A DNA stretch of 64,000 bases, taken from the NCBI GenBank assembly GCA_934446065.1, contig CAKSDP010000001.1:48183-112182 (forward strand), in the 5' to 3' direction. Numbering within the stretch: position 1 is the stretch's first letter; the number at the start of each line of letters is the position of its first letter. Source of the DNA: an uncultured Eubacteriales bacterium. Lineage in GTDB: Bacteria; Bacillota; Clostridia; Oscillospirales; CAG-272. Below are positions 1 through 6,608 of the stretch, piece by piece. The translations under genes and the position numbers were made by a program. The notes under the pieces are model-generated. The model searched no databases. It was given only the letters and a program-made list of their open reading frames with translations, and had not been told where the DNA came from.

Positions 1-725
1 GGCACATGAAGGTGGCAGGACGCATTACCGGCGAGGCACTTGCCCTCGCGGGCGAGATGGTGAAGCCGGGCGTCACCACCAAGCAGCTTGATGATAAAAT
101 CAGACATCACATTGAAAAATGCGGTGCTCGTCCCTCGTTCCTCGGGTACGGCGGATTTCCCGGCAGCGCCTGCATCAGCGTAAACGATGAGATCATCCAC
201 GGAATTCCTTCTTCATCGAAGGTCCTCAAGGATGGCGATATCGTCAAGATCGACGTAGGCGCATACATCGGCGGCTTCCACGGCGACAGTGCAAGAACTT
301 TCCCCGTCGGAAACGTTTCTCCCGAAGCGCTTCAGCTCATTCGTGTGACCGAAGAAAGCTTTGAGGCGGGACGCGCCGCTATGGAAAAGGAGTCCGCCCG
401 TCTCGGAGACATCGGACACGCGGTTGAGTCATACGTTCGCGAGTACGGATACTCTGTAGTTCGCGAGTATACCGGACACGGCGTCGGCATGGATCTCCAC
501 GAGGATCCGAGCGTGCCGAACTACGGCACGCCCGGACGCGGCGCCAGAGTCTGCCTCGGCATGGTCATCGCCATTGAGCCTATGGTCAACATGGGTACAT
601 GGAAGATACACCAGAAGCCGGACGGCTGGACGGTGCGTACCGCTGACGGAAAGCTTTCCGCTCACTACGAGCATACGGTGGCGCTCACCGAGGACGGTGC
701 GATATGTCTGACAAAAGTCGAGTAA
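1..725 (+). CDS. map: Methionine aminopeptidase type I (5' end cut off by window)
   Basis: It removes the initiator methionine from nascent proteins in the cytosol, using two metal ions. The five metal ligands of the pita-bread fold can be placed: Asp in DVGAYIGG, Asp in GDSARTF, His in GHGVGMDLHE, Glu in AIEPMV and Glu in YEHTVAL. The reading frame is open to base 1. Family members normally have about ten residues before the KVAGRI segment, so the ATG at 6 is probably internal and the true start lies upstream. The map-KOW-infA-rpmJ order is typical of Clostridia. The last 22 bases overlap the next gene, which suggests translational coupling. Confidence 0.96.
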   Translation, partial: HMKVAGRITGEALALAGEMVKPGVTTKQLDDKIRHHIEKCGARPSFLGYGGFPGSACISVNDEIIHGIPSSSKVLKDGDIVKIDVGAYIGGFHGDSARTFPVGNVSPEALQLIRVTEESFEAGRAAMEKESARLGDIGHAVESYVREYGYSVVREYTGHGVGMDLHEDPSVPNYGTPGRGARVCLGMVIAIEPMVNMGTWKIHQKPDGWTVRTADGKLSAHYEHTVALTEDGAICLTKVE

Positions 726-1042
726 AGGAAGAATGGTGCGAGAGATATCCTCGCGCAAATCCCACGCCTGATCGAACGGTTACGCCGGGTCCCGGCGCGA
801 TTGTCCAATCAAAGGCAGGACGTGACAGATTCAGACGTTTTCTCGTGACCGATATTCTCGAGTCAGCCGATCCCACGCCGCGCGCTGCGGTCGTGAACGG
901 CACGACGAGATCTACGGATCACCCGAAGATAAAGAGCTTACGCCACCTCATTCCGGTCGGAATGAGCGATGAAGCAAAAAGCCTCATCGAAAAAGGCGCG
1001 CTCACAGACGCTGATGTCCGTCGAATACTTGCAAAGAGTTAA
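704..1042 (+). CDS. KOW-domain RNA-binding protein (L14e-like)
   Basis: This is the small KOW protein usually found between map and infA in Clostridia. The KOW-like core begins near residue 31 (GAIVQSKAGRD) and continues to a basic IKSLRHL segment, where relatives normally end with a lysine-rich stretch. About 30 residues precede the core, and no in-frame start codon lies between the ATG at 704 and the core, so the extension appears genuine. The start lies inside map. A role in ribosome or RNA binding is inferred from the family and from its place in the ribosomal operon; no direct function is established. Confidence 0.8.
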   Translation: MSDKSRVKEEWCERYPRANPTPDRTVTPGPGAIVQSKAGRDRFRRFLVTDILESADPTPRAAVVNGTTRSTDHPKIKSLRHLIPVGMSDEAKSLIEKGALTDADVRRILAKS

Positions 1043-1077
1043 ATTAAGATTTGTTTTTGTAGAGGGAGGAAAAAGTT

Positions 1078-1296
1078 TTGCCAAAGGATGACGTAATTGA
1101 ATTTGAGGGCGTGGTCGTAGAAGCGCTCCCGAATGCAACCTTCAAGGTAAAGCTGCCGAACGACATGATCGTTACGGCACACATATCCGGCAAGCTCCGA
1201 ATGAACTATATCAAGATCCTTCCGGGCGATAAGGTGACCGTTGAGGTCTCCATTTACGACCCGACAAAGGGAAGGATCACCTGGCGTACAAAATAA
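1078..1296 (+). CDS. infA: Translation initiation factor IF-1
   Basis: IF-1 is a single OB-fold protein that binds the 30S A site during initiation. The 72-residue length is standard. The family pattern is clear: the start PKDDVIEFEG, the segment FKVKLPNDM, the block HISGKLRMNYI and the end GRITWR. The start is TTG, chosen because a strong AGGGAGGA ribosome-binding site sits just upstream and the protein then begins exactly where family members do. It lies in the ribosomal protein operon, immediately before rpmJ. Confidence 0.97.
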   Translation: MPKDDVIEFEGVVVEALPNATFKVKLPNDMIVTAHISGKLRMNYIKILPGDKVTVEVSIYDPTKGRITWRTK

Positions 1297-1353
1297 ACCG
1301 CCCACGGGCAGCCGGTGCACTCCGGCAAGATTAACGAAAGGTGGTAAACTACT

Positions 1354-1467
1354 GTGAAAGTAAAGCCTTCTGTAAAAAAGATCTGCGACAAGTGCAAGAT
1401 TATCAAGCGTCACGGCAACGTGATGGTTATCTGTGAGAATCCGAAGCACAAGCAGAGACAGGGCTAA
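1354..1467 (+). CDS. rpmJ: 50S ribosomal protein bL36
   Basis: This 37-residue protein begins at a GTG preceded by GAAAGGTGG. It starts MKVKPSVKKICDKCK and ends in HKQRQG, exactly the bL36 pattern. Cys11, Cys14, Cys27 and His32 form the zinc site, so this is the zinc-containing C+ form rather than the zinc-free paralogue made in zinc starvation. It lies between infA and rpsM, the usual place in Bacillota. Confidence 0.97.
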   Translation: MKVKPSVKKICDKCKIIKRHGNVMVICENPKHKQRQG

Positions 1468-1503
1468 TAAGTCCAAATCTAATATGAGAGGTGAAAACAG
1501 CTA

Positions 1504-1872
1504 ATGGCTCGTATATCCGGTGTTGATATTCCCAATCAGAAGCGCGTTGAGATCGCTCTGACCTATATCTACGGTATCGGTCTGAAGAGCTCCAAGGAGA
1601 TCCTTGCAAAGACCGACATCAATCCCGATACCCGCGCAAAGGACCTGACCGAGGACGAGATCGCAAAGCTCCGTGATGTAATCGAGAACGATTACACCGT
1701 TGAGGGTGAACTTCGCCGTGAAGTTGCACTCAACATCAAGCGTCTGGTCGAGATCAACTGTTACCGCGGTGTAAGACACAGAAAAGGTCTGCCCGTAAGA
1801 GGACAGCGTACAAAGACCAACGCAAGAACACGCAAGGGTCCCGCAAAGACTATTGCGAACAAGAAGAAATAA
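1504..1872 (+). CDS. rpsM: 30S ribosomal protein uS13
   Basis: uS13 sits in the head of the 30S subunit and contacts the 50S and P-site tRNA. The 122-residue length is normal. The start ARISGVDIPNQKRVEIALTY, the helix-hairpin-helix IYGIG segment, the central YRGVRHRKGLPVRGQRTK motif and a lysine-rich tail are all typical. The gene follows rpmJ and precedes rpsK, the alpha-operon order. The start ATG is preceded by GAGAGGTG. Confidence 0.98.
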   Translation: MARISGVDIPNQKRVEIALTYIYGIGLKSSKEILAKTDINPDTRAKDLTEDEIAKLRDVIENDYTVEGELRREVALNIKRLVEINCYRGVRHRKGLPVRGQRTKTNARTRKGPAKTIANKKK

Positions 1873-1891
1873 GTAAAGGAGTGAGAAAAGA

Positions 1892-2287
1892 ATGGCAAAG
1901 GTAACAAAGAAGGTTACAAGAAAGCGCCGTGAGCGGAAGAACGTTGACCGCGGTGCCGCACATATCCGTTCTACCTTCAATAACACTATCATCACCATTA
2001 CCGATGTTGCAGGAAACGCAATATCCTGGGCTTCTGCCGGCGGACTTGGATTCAAAGGCTCCAGAAAATCCACTCCCTATGCGGCTCAGATGGCAGCAGA
2101 GGCTGCTGCAAAGGGTGCTGTTGAGCACGGTATGAGAACTGTTGAAGTATTCGTAAAGGGTCCCGGCTACGGACGTGAGTCTGCTATCCGCGCTCTTCAG
2201 ACCGCAGGACTTGACATTACGCTCATCAAGGACGTAACGCCGATCCCGCACAACGGTTGCCGCCCGCCTAAGCGCCGCCGCGTATAA
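1892..2287 (+). CDS. rpsK: 30S ribosomal protein uS11
   Basis: uS11 is a platform protein of the 30S subunit. The 131-residue length is normal. Diagnostic segments are AHIRSTFNNTIITITD, the GFKGSRKSTPYAAQ block and the C-terminal IPHNGCRPPKRRRV, where the conserved Asn-Gly pair is present. It starts 19 bases after rpsM, with the ribosome-binding site AAAGGAG. Confidence 0.98.
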   Translation: MAKVTKKVTRKRRERKNVDRGAAHIRSTFNNTIITITDVAGNAISWASAGGLGFKGSRKSTPYAAQMAAEAAAKGAVEHGMRTVEVFVKGPGYGRESAIRALQTAGLDITLIKDVTPIPHNGCRPPKRRRV

Positions 2288-2309
2288 TTAAAAAGGAGGA
2301 ATAAGACCT

Positions 2310-2936
2310 ATGGCAAGATACACAGGACCTTCCTGCAAGCTTTGCCGCAGAGAAGGCAAGAAGCTGTTTCTGAAGGGTGATCGCTGCCTGACCGACAAGT
2401 GCGCGGTGGTAAGACGTTCTACCGTTCCCGGACAGCACGGCGCCGGCCGTAAGACTGTTAAGGAGTACGGCCTCCAGCTCAGAGAGAAGCAGACCGCTCG
2501 CCGTTATTACGGTGTTCAGGAGAAGCAGTTCAAGAAGTACTACGTCCATGCCGACAAGCAGGAGGGTATCGCAGGTGAGAATCTGCTCAGCCTTCTCGAG
2601 CGTCGCTACGACAACGTAGTTTACAGAATGGGTCTGGCTGCAAGCCGTAAGGAAGCAAGACAGCTCATCCGTCACGGACACTTCACCCTTAACGGTAAGA
2701 AGGCAGACATCCCGTCCATCATCGTGAAGGTCGGCGATGTTATATCCGTAAAGGATAAGAGCCGTTCTACCGAGAAGTTCAAGGCTCTTGCAGAGCAGAT
2801 GGCAGCAGTCATCGCACCGAAGTGGCTTGACGTCAACGCAGACACCATGACCGCAAAGGTCACGGCTATCCCGCAGAGAGACGACGTGGACTTCCCGTTC
2901 GAAGAGCAGCTTATCATCGAGCTTTATTCCAAGTAA
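2310..2936 (+). CDS. rpsD: 30S ribosomal protein uS4, zinc-binding form
   Basis: uS4 nucleates 16S rRNA folding on the 5' domain. The 208-residue protein begins MARYTGPSCKLCRREG. The four cysteines at residues 9, 12, 26 and 31 form the N-terminal zinc knuckle of C+ S4 proteins. The S4 RNA-binding domain follows, with RLDN-equivalent RRYDNVVYRMGLAASR and ARQLIRHGHFTLNG. It is in the alpha operon between rpsK and rpoA. The 144 bases before rpoA hold no recognisable S4 leader. Confidence 0.98.
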   Translation: MARYTGPSCKLCRREGKKLFLKGDRCLTDKCAVVRRSTVPGQHGAGRKTVKEYGLQLREKQTARRYYGVQEKQFKKYYVHADKQEGIAGENLLSLLERRYDNVVYRMGLAASRKEARQLIRHGHFTLNGKKADIPSIIVKVGDVISVKDKSRSTEKFKALAEQMAAVIAPKWLDVNADTMTAKVTAIPQRDDVDFPFEEQLIIELYSK

Positions 2937-3080
2937 TAACCTTTGCCGCCTGAGCATACGCCGAATTTGCATTCGCGTCGAAGGAGGCAGAACAGCGCTC
3001 AGGACGGTCATCCGCGATGCAAGTCGTATAAACGCGAAAGAGCGGACAGGTTCCGCACATCATAGACGGAGGGTTATTAT

Positions 3081-4052
3081 ATGATAGAAATAGAAAAGCC
3101 GAATATATCGACGATGAACTTGTCGGAAGACGGCAGAAGTATCAAATTCGTCGTTGAACCCTTGGAGAGAGGTTACGGAGTAACGCTGGGCAACTCCCTG
3201 CGCCGTGTGCTTCTCAGCTCTCTGCCCGGCGTTGCCGTAACGAACATCAAGATTGACGGTGTTCTTCACGAGATTTCCACCATCGAAGGCGTTAAAGAGG
3301 ACGTTTGCGAGATCGTTCTGAACGTCAAGGGAATCAACGCGAAGCTGCACGGCAGTGCACCCAAGACCGTTGTCATCGATGTAACGGGAGCGCACGATGT
3401 TACCGCCGGTGACATTGAAGTCGATCCGGATATCGAGATTCTCAACCCCGACCACCATATCGCAACCGTAGGCGAGGATGTCCGCTTCTACATGGAGCTG
3501 ACGTTTGACAACGGCCGCGGATATGTGTCTCAGGAGAGAAACAAGCAGCTTTACAGCGAGCAGTCCGGCGGGCTTTCTGCCCCGATCGGAACGATATTCA
3601 CGGACTCGATCTACACTCCGGTGTATAACGCAAACTACACTGTCGAAAATACCCGTGTCGGCAACATTACCGATTTCGACAAGCTCACGCTTGATGTTAC
3701 CACAAACGGTACTATTTCGGCAAAGGAAGCGGTTTCTCTCGCAGCCAAGATTCTCAACGAGCATCTCAACTTGTTCGTCGATTTGTCCGACGAAGCAAGG
3801 AGCGCAGAGATCATGATCGAACGCCAGGAAACTGTACAGGGAAAGATCCTTGAGATGACCATTGAGGAGCTTGACATGTCTGTCCGCAGCTTCAACTGCT
3901 TGAAGCGCGCAGGCATTGATACAGTTCAGGATCTGACTAACAGAACCGAAGAGGATATGATCAAGGTCAGAAACCTCGGAAAGAAATCGCTTGAAGAAGT
4001 TATACAGAAGCTTCACTCCCTCGGACTTGATCTGAAGAAGGAAGAAGAGTAA
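3081..4052 (+). CDS. rpoA: RNA polymerase alpha subunit
   Basis: This is the scaffold subunit that dimerises to start RNA polymerase assembly. The N-terminal domain shows GYGVTLGNSLRRVLLSSLPG. After a linker, the C-terminal domain (about residues 255-315) shows the helix-hairpin-helix segment SFNCLKRAGIDTVQDLTNRT and the region that contacts UP elements and activators, NLGKKSLEEV. Its length of 323 is slightly above the common 315, through an acidic and lysine-rich end. The start ATG follows GGAGGGTTATT. Confidence 0.98.
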   Translation: MIEIEKPNISTMNLSEDGRSIKFVVEPLERGYGVTLGNSLRRVLLSSLPGVAVTNIKIDGVLHEISTIEGVKEDVCEIVLNVKGINAKLHGSAPKTVVIDVTGAHDVTAGDIEVDPDIEILNPDHHIATVGEDVRFYMELTFDNGRGYVSQERNKQLYSEQSGGLSAPIGTIFTDSIYTPVYNANYTVENTRVGNITDFDKLTLDVTTNGTISAKEAVSLAAKILNEHLNLFVDLSDEARSAEIMIERQETVQGKILEMTIEELDMSVRSFNCLKRAGIDTVQDLTNRTEEDMIKVRNLGKKSLEEVIQKLHSLGLDLKKEEE

Positions 4053-4106
4053 ACACCTGCCACATCGGCAAACGATTATTTTCAGCGAAAAGGAGGACAT
4101 GAAACC

Positions 4107-4457
4107 ATGCCCGGTACCAGAAAACTCGGCAGACCTACTGCGCACAGACAGGCTATGCTCCGCGGAATGGTAACCTATCTTTTGGAGAACGGTTCCATTG
4201 AGACAACGCTGACCAGAGCTAAGGAAGTTCGCAGCATGGCTGAGAAGATGATAACTCTCGGCAAGGCTAACACTCTTGCAAGCCGTCGTCAGGCTCTTGC
4301 TTACATTACTAAGGAAGATGTCGTGGCTAAGCTCTTTGGTGAGATCGCTCCCAAGTACGCGAACGTCAACGGCGGTTACACCACAATCTATAAGCTCGGA
4401 CCTCGCCGCGGCGACGCTGCGGAGATGGCTCTTATCAAGCTTGTTGATGTTGAGTAA
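4107..4457 (+). CDS. rplQ: 50S ribosomal protein bL17
   Basis: This large-subunit protein lies near the exit tunnel. It has 116 residues. Typical features are the start PGTRKLGRPTAHRQAMLR, the MVTYLLENGSIETTLTRAKE segment and the end GPRRGDAAEMALIKLVD. It is the last gene of the alpha operon here. The ecfA/truA genes that often follow in Bacillota are absent; an intrinsic terminator comes directly after the stop. Confidence 0.98.
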   Translation: MPGTRKLGRPTAHRQAMLRGMVTYLLENGSIETTLTRAKEVRSMAEKMITLGKANTLASRRQALAYITKEDVVAKLFGEIAPKYANVNGGYTTIYKLGPRRGDAAEMALIKLVDVE

Positions 4458-4469
4458 ATCATAACTTAA

Positions 4470-4499
4470 AAGGCTCATCCTGCGGGATGAGCCTTTTTT
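4470..4499 (+). terminator. Rho-independent terminator of the ribosomal operon
   Basis: A perfect hairpin with arms AGGCTCATCC and GGATGAGCCT and a short TGCG-type loop is followed by a run of T. It begins about 13 bases after the rplQ stop, so it ends the operon that enters the window with map. Confidence 0.93.
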
Positions 4500-4568
4500 G
4501 CGTCTTGCTTTGCCCGTGATTGTCAGCGATCTGACGTTTGTGCGGCGGATTAGGGGCAAGTATACAAG

Positions 4569-4610
4569 AAAGCCCGCAATATTAGTCAAACGACTAATAT
4601 TGCGGGCTTT
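4569..4610 (-). terminator. Terminator hairpin downstream of fucI
   Basis: A perfect 19-bp stem with a 4-base loop starts 22 bases beyond the fucI stop. The outer arms are AAAGCCC/GGGCTTT, so the minus-strand transcript ends the stem in GGGCTTTCTT. It probably serves fucI and may also stop read-through from the plus strand. Confidence 0.8.
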
Positions 4611-4632
4611 CTGCGTTTGTAAAATATAGCTA

Positions 4633-6429
4633 TTATTTCTTGAAAAGCGGGCCGTAAGCGGCACAAGCACGGAAATCCTGTCCTTCTTTGTCCATGCCGA
4701 AAGCATTCCAAGTGGACGGACGGAAGATTTTCTCCTCCGGAACATTGTGCATACAAACGGGAATACGGAGCATCGACGCCATCGTGATGAGATCGGCTCC
4801 GATGTGACCGTAGCTGATCGCACCGTGGTTTGCGCCCCAGTTGTTCATGACGTCATATGCGCTCTTGAACGCACCCTTGCCGGTGAGTCTCGGTGCAAAC
4901 CAAGTGCACGGCCAAGTGTAATCGGTGCGCTTCCAAAGAATGTCGCTGACCTCATCGGGCAGCTTCACTGTGTAACCCTCGGCGATCTGGAGAACGGGAC
5001 CGAGATTTTTCACAAGATTCAGACGGATCATAGTTGCGGGCATTTCAGCATTGGTGAGGAATCTCGAAGAGAATCCGCCGCCTCTGAAGTAGCCGTTGTC
5101 AGCAGCGTTCCACGTCGTAGCGCTGAGCATCGCGTCAACATCAGTGTCGGTGACCTCCCACCAACGCTTCATCTCGCTGTAACCGTCAGCGTTTATAGCC
5201 TCGCCGCTTGCATCAAGGCAGGCAGCTCCGGAGTTGATGAGGTGAATAATGCCGTCGGCAGCCGCCGCGCGTCCCTGAAGCTCGTAGCCGGTCGCCTCTT
5301 TGACTGCATCGGGGCTCCAGTATGTACGAACGTCCGCAAAGATCTGTGCTCTTCCGGTGAGCAGCTTCATAAAGAGCATTCCGAGACCGTTGAGAACATC
5401 ATTCTCGGTTGCGAGAATGTACGGCTCGCGCACGCCGTTCCAGTCGAACGAGGTGTTGAGCAGGGACTCTGCAAAATCGCAGTTGGGGTAGAAATCAGTC
5501 CACTGACGCTGACCCTGGAATCCGGCAGCGATCGCGTTGTGTCCGGACATCTCTTCCTCAGCCCCCTTGGGCAGATTCTTGTTGCCGTTCATGAGATCCT
5601 TTATAATGATCATCATTTTGACAACGAATTCCCAATCCTTTTCCTTCTGTTCGGGCGATTTCTGAAGAGCCTCGGGGTTCTTGTCAAAGCCTTCCTTGCA
5701 CTTCTCGCGAGTCCACTTCATTGCGCGGTCAAATTCGTCGTGATCGTAGATTCCCTCGGTCATTCGACGGATGATCTCAACCTCGTCAACGGACTCGACT
5801 CTCATGCCGAGATATTCCTCGATAAACGAAGGATCAATGATGGAGCCGCCGATACCCATGCAGATTGAGCCGATCTGGAGGTATGACTTGCCGCGCATCG
5901 TAGCGCAGGCGACAGCGGCGCGTCCGAAGCGGAGCAGCTTCTCGACAACGTCAGCGGGGATTTCGGTCGAATCAGCGGGCATGACCTCGTGGCCGTAGAT
6001 TCCGAACGCGGGCAGCCCCTTCTGCGAGTGTGTCGCAAGAACGGACGCGAGATAGACCGCGCCGGGACGCTCGGTTCCGTTGAAGCCCCATACACCCTTG
6101 ATCGTGTTGGGATCCATGTCCATCGTCTCGGCACCGTAGCACCAGCAGGGCGTAACGGTAAGCGTGATGTCAACGCCTGCCTTCTTGAATTTGTCGGCGC
6201 AAGCGGCACATTCGCCGGCGCGGCCGATCGTTGTGTCTGCAATAACAACGCGCATGTGCTCTCCGTTCGAGTAGAACAGATTCTCCTCAAAAAGCTTCGC
6301 CGCAGAGCGAGCCATGTTCATTGTCTGCTCCTCAAGCGATTCGCGCACTTTAAGCGCGCCGCGCCGTCCGTCGATCGTCGGGCGGATACCGATTACCGGA
6401 TAATCGCCGATAAGTCTGTTTTCTGCCAT
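4633..6429 (-). CDS. fucI: L-fucose isomerase
   Basis: It interconverts L-fucose and L-fuculose (and D-arabinose and D-ribulose) with a Mn2+ ion. The 598-residue length matches the family. The N-terminal IGIRPTIDGRRGALKVRESLEEQT, the ATENDVLNGL segment with a catalytic Glu, FADVRTYW with a catalytic Asp and the C-terminal GANHGAISYGHIGAD with the metal-ligand His are present. The start at 6429 is preferred over an ATG at 6438 because AGAAAGGA then sits nine bases upstream. It stands alone: no fucK, fucA or fucose transporter is nearby. The promoter overlaps an inverted repeat, so expression is probably sugar-controlled (inferred). Confidence 0.95.
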   Translation of the reverse strand: MAENRLIGDYPVIGIRPTIDGRRGALKVRESLEEQTMNMARSAAKLFEENLFYSNGEHMRVVIADTTIGRAGECAACADKFKKAGVDITLTVTPCWCYGAETMDMDPNTIKGVWGFNGTERPGAVYLASVLATHSQKGLPAFGIYGHEVMPADSTEIPADVVEKLLRFGRAAVACATMRGKSYLQIGSICMGIGGSIIDPSFIEEYLGMRVESVDEVEIIRRMTEGIYDHDEFDRAMKWTREKCKEGFDKNPEALQKSPEQKEKDWEFVVKMMIIIKDLMNGNKNLPKGAEEEMSGHNAIAAGFQGQRQWTDFYPNCDFAESLLNTSFDWNGVREPYILATENDVLNGLGMLFMKLLTGRAQIFADVRTYWSPDAVKEATGYELQGRAAAADGIIHLINSGAACLDASGEAINADGYSEMKRWWEVTDTDVDAMLSATTWNAADNGYFRGGGFSSRFLTNAEMPATMIRLNLVKNLGPVLQIAEGYTVKLPDEVSDILWKRTDYTWPCTWFAPRLTGKGAFKSAYDVMNNWGANHGAISYGHIGADLITMASMLRIPVCMHNVPEEKIFRPSTWNAFGMDKEGQDFRACAAYGPLFKK

Positions 6430-6446
6430 ATAATTCATTCCTTTCT

Positions 6447-6478
6447 GAATGTTATGTATAAAATTATCACATACATTC
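6447..6478. promoter_or_regulatory. Operator-like inverted repeat at the fucI promoter
   Basis: The arm GAATGTTATGT (6447-6457) is mirrored by ACATACATTC (6469-6478) with a single extra T and an 11-base AT-rich centre. It overlaps the -10 hexamer and the probable transcription start of fucI. A repressor or activator of the GntR/LacI type would fit, but no regulator gene is adjacent. Confidence 0.45.
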
Positions 6479-6503
6479 TACCACGTTTTGCGCAGAATTA
6501 CAA
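6475..6503 (-). promoter_or_regulatory. Probable sigma-A promoter of fucI
   Basis: On the minus strand, TTGTAA (6498-6503) and TAGAAT (6475-6480) are separated by 17 bases, giving a leader of about 40 bases to the fucI start. Confidence 0.55.
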
Positions 6504-6535
6504 GAGGAACGCGAGTTTTAGTTTGCTCGGCGCAT

Positions 6536-6574
6536 AAAAACAGTGCAGGATCGTGTTGTGCCGATCCTGCACTG
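6536..6574 (-). terminator. Rho-independent terminator of alaS
   Basis: A perfect 13-bp stem (CAGTGCAGGATCG and its complement) with an 8-base loop is followed on the minus strand by TTTTT. It lies about 35 bases after the alaS stop and before the fucI promoter. Confidence 0.9.
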
Positions 6575-6608
6575 AGTTACAGTATATTTGCTTTTAAGAC
6601 GCGCCAGA

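Noticed and set aside
3060..4823. A long open frame on the minus strand across rpoA and rplQ
   Set aside because: It is antisense to two universal genes, has no family resemblance and no ribosome-binding site; GC-rich codon bias alone keeps such frames open.
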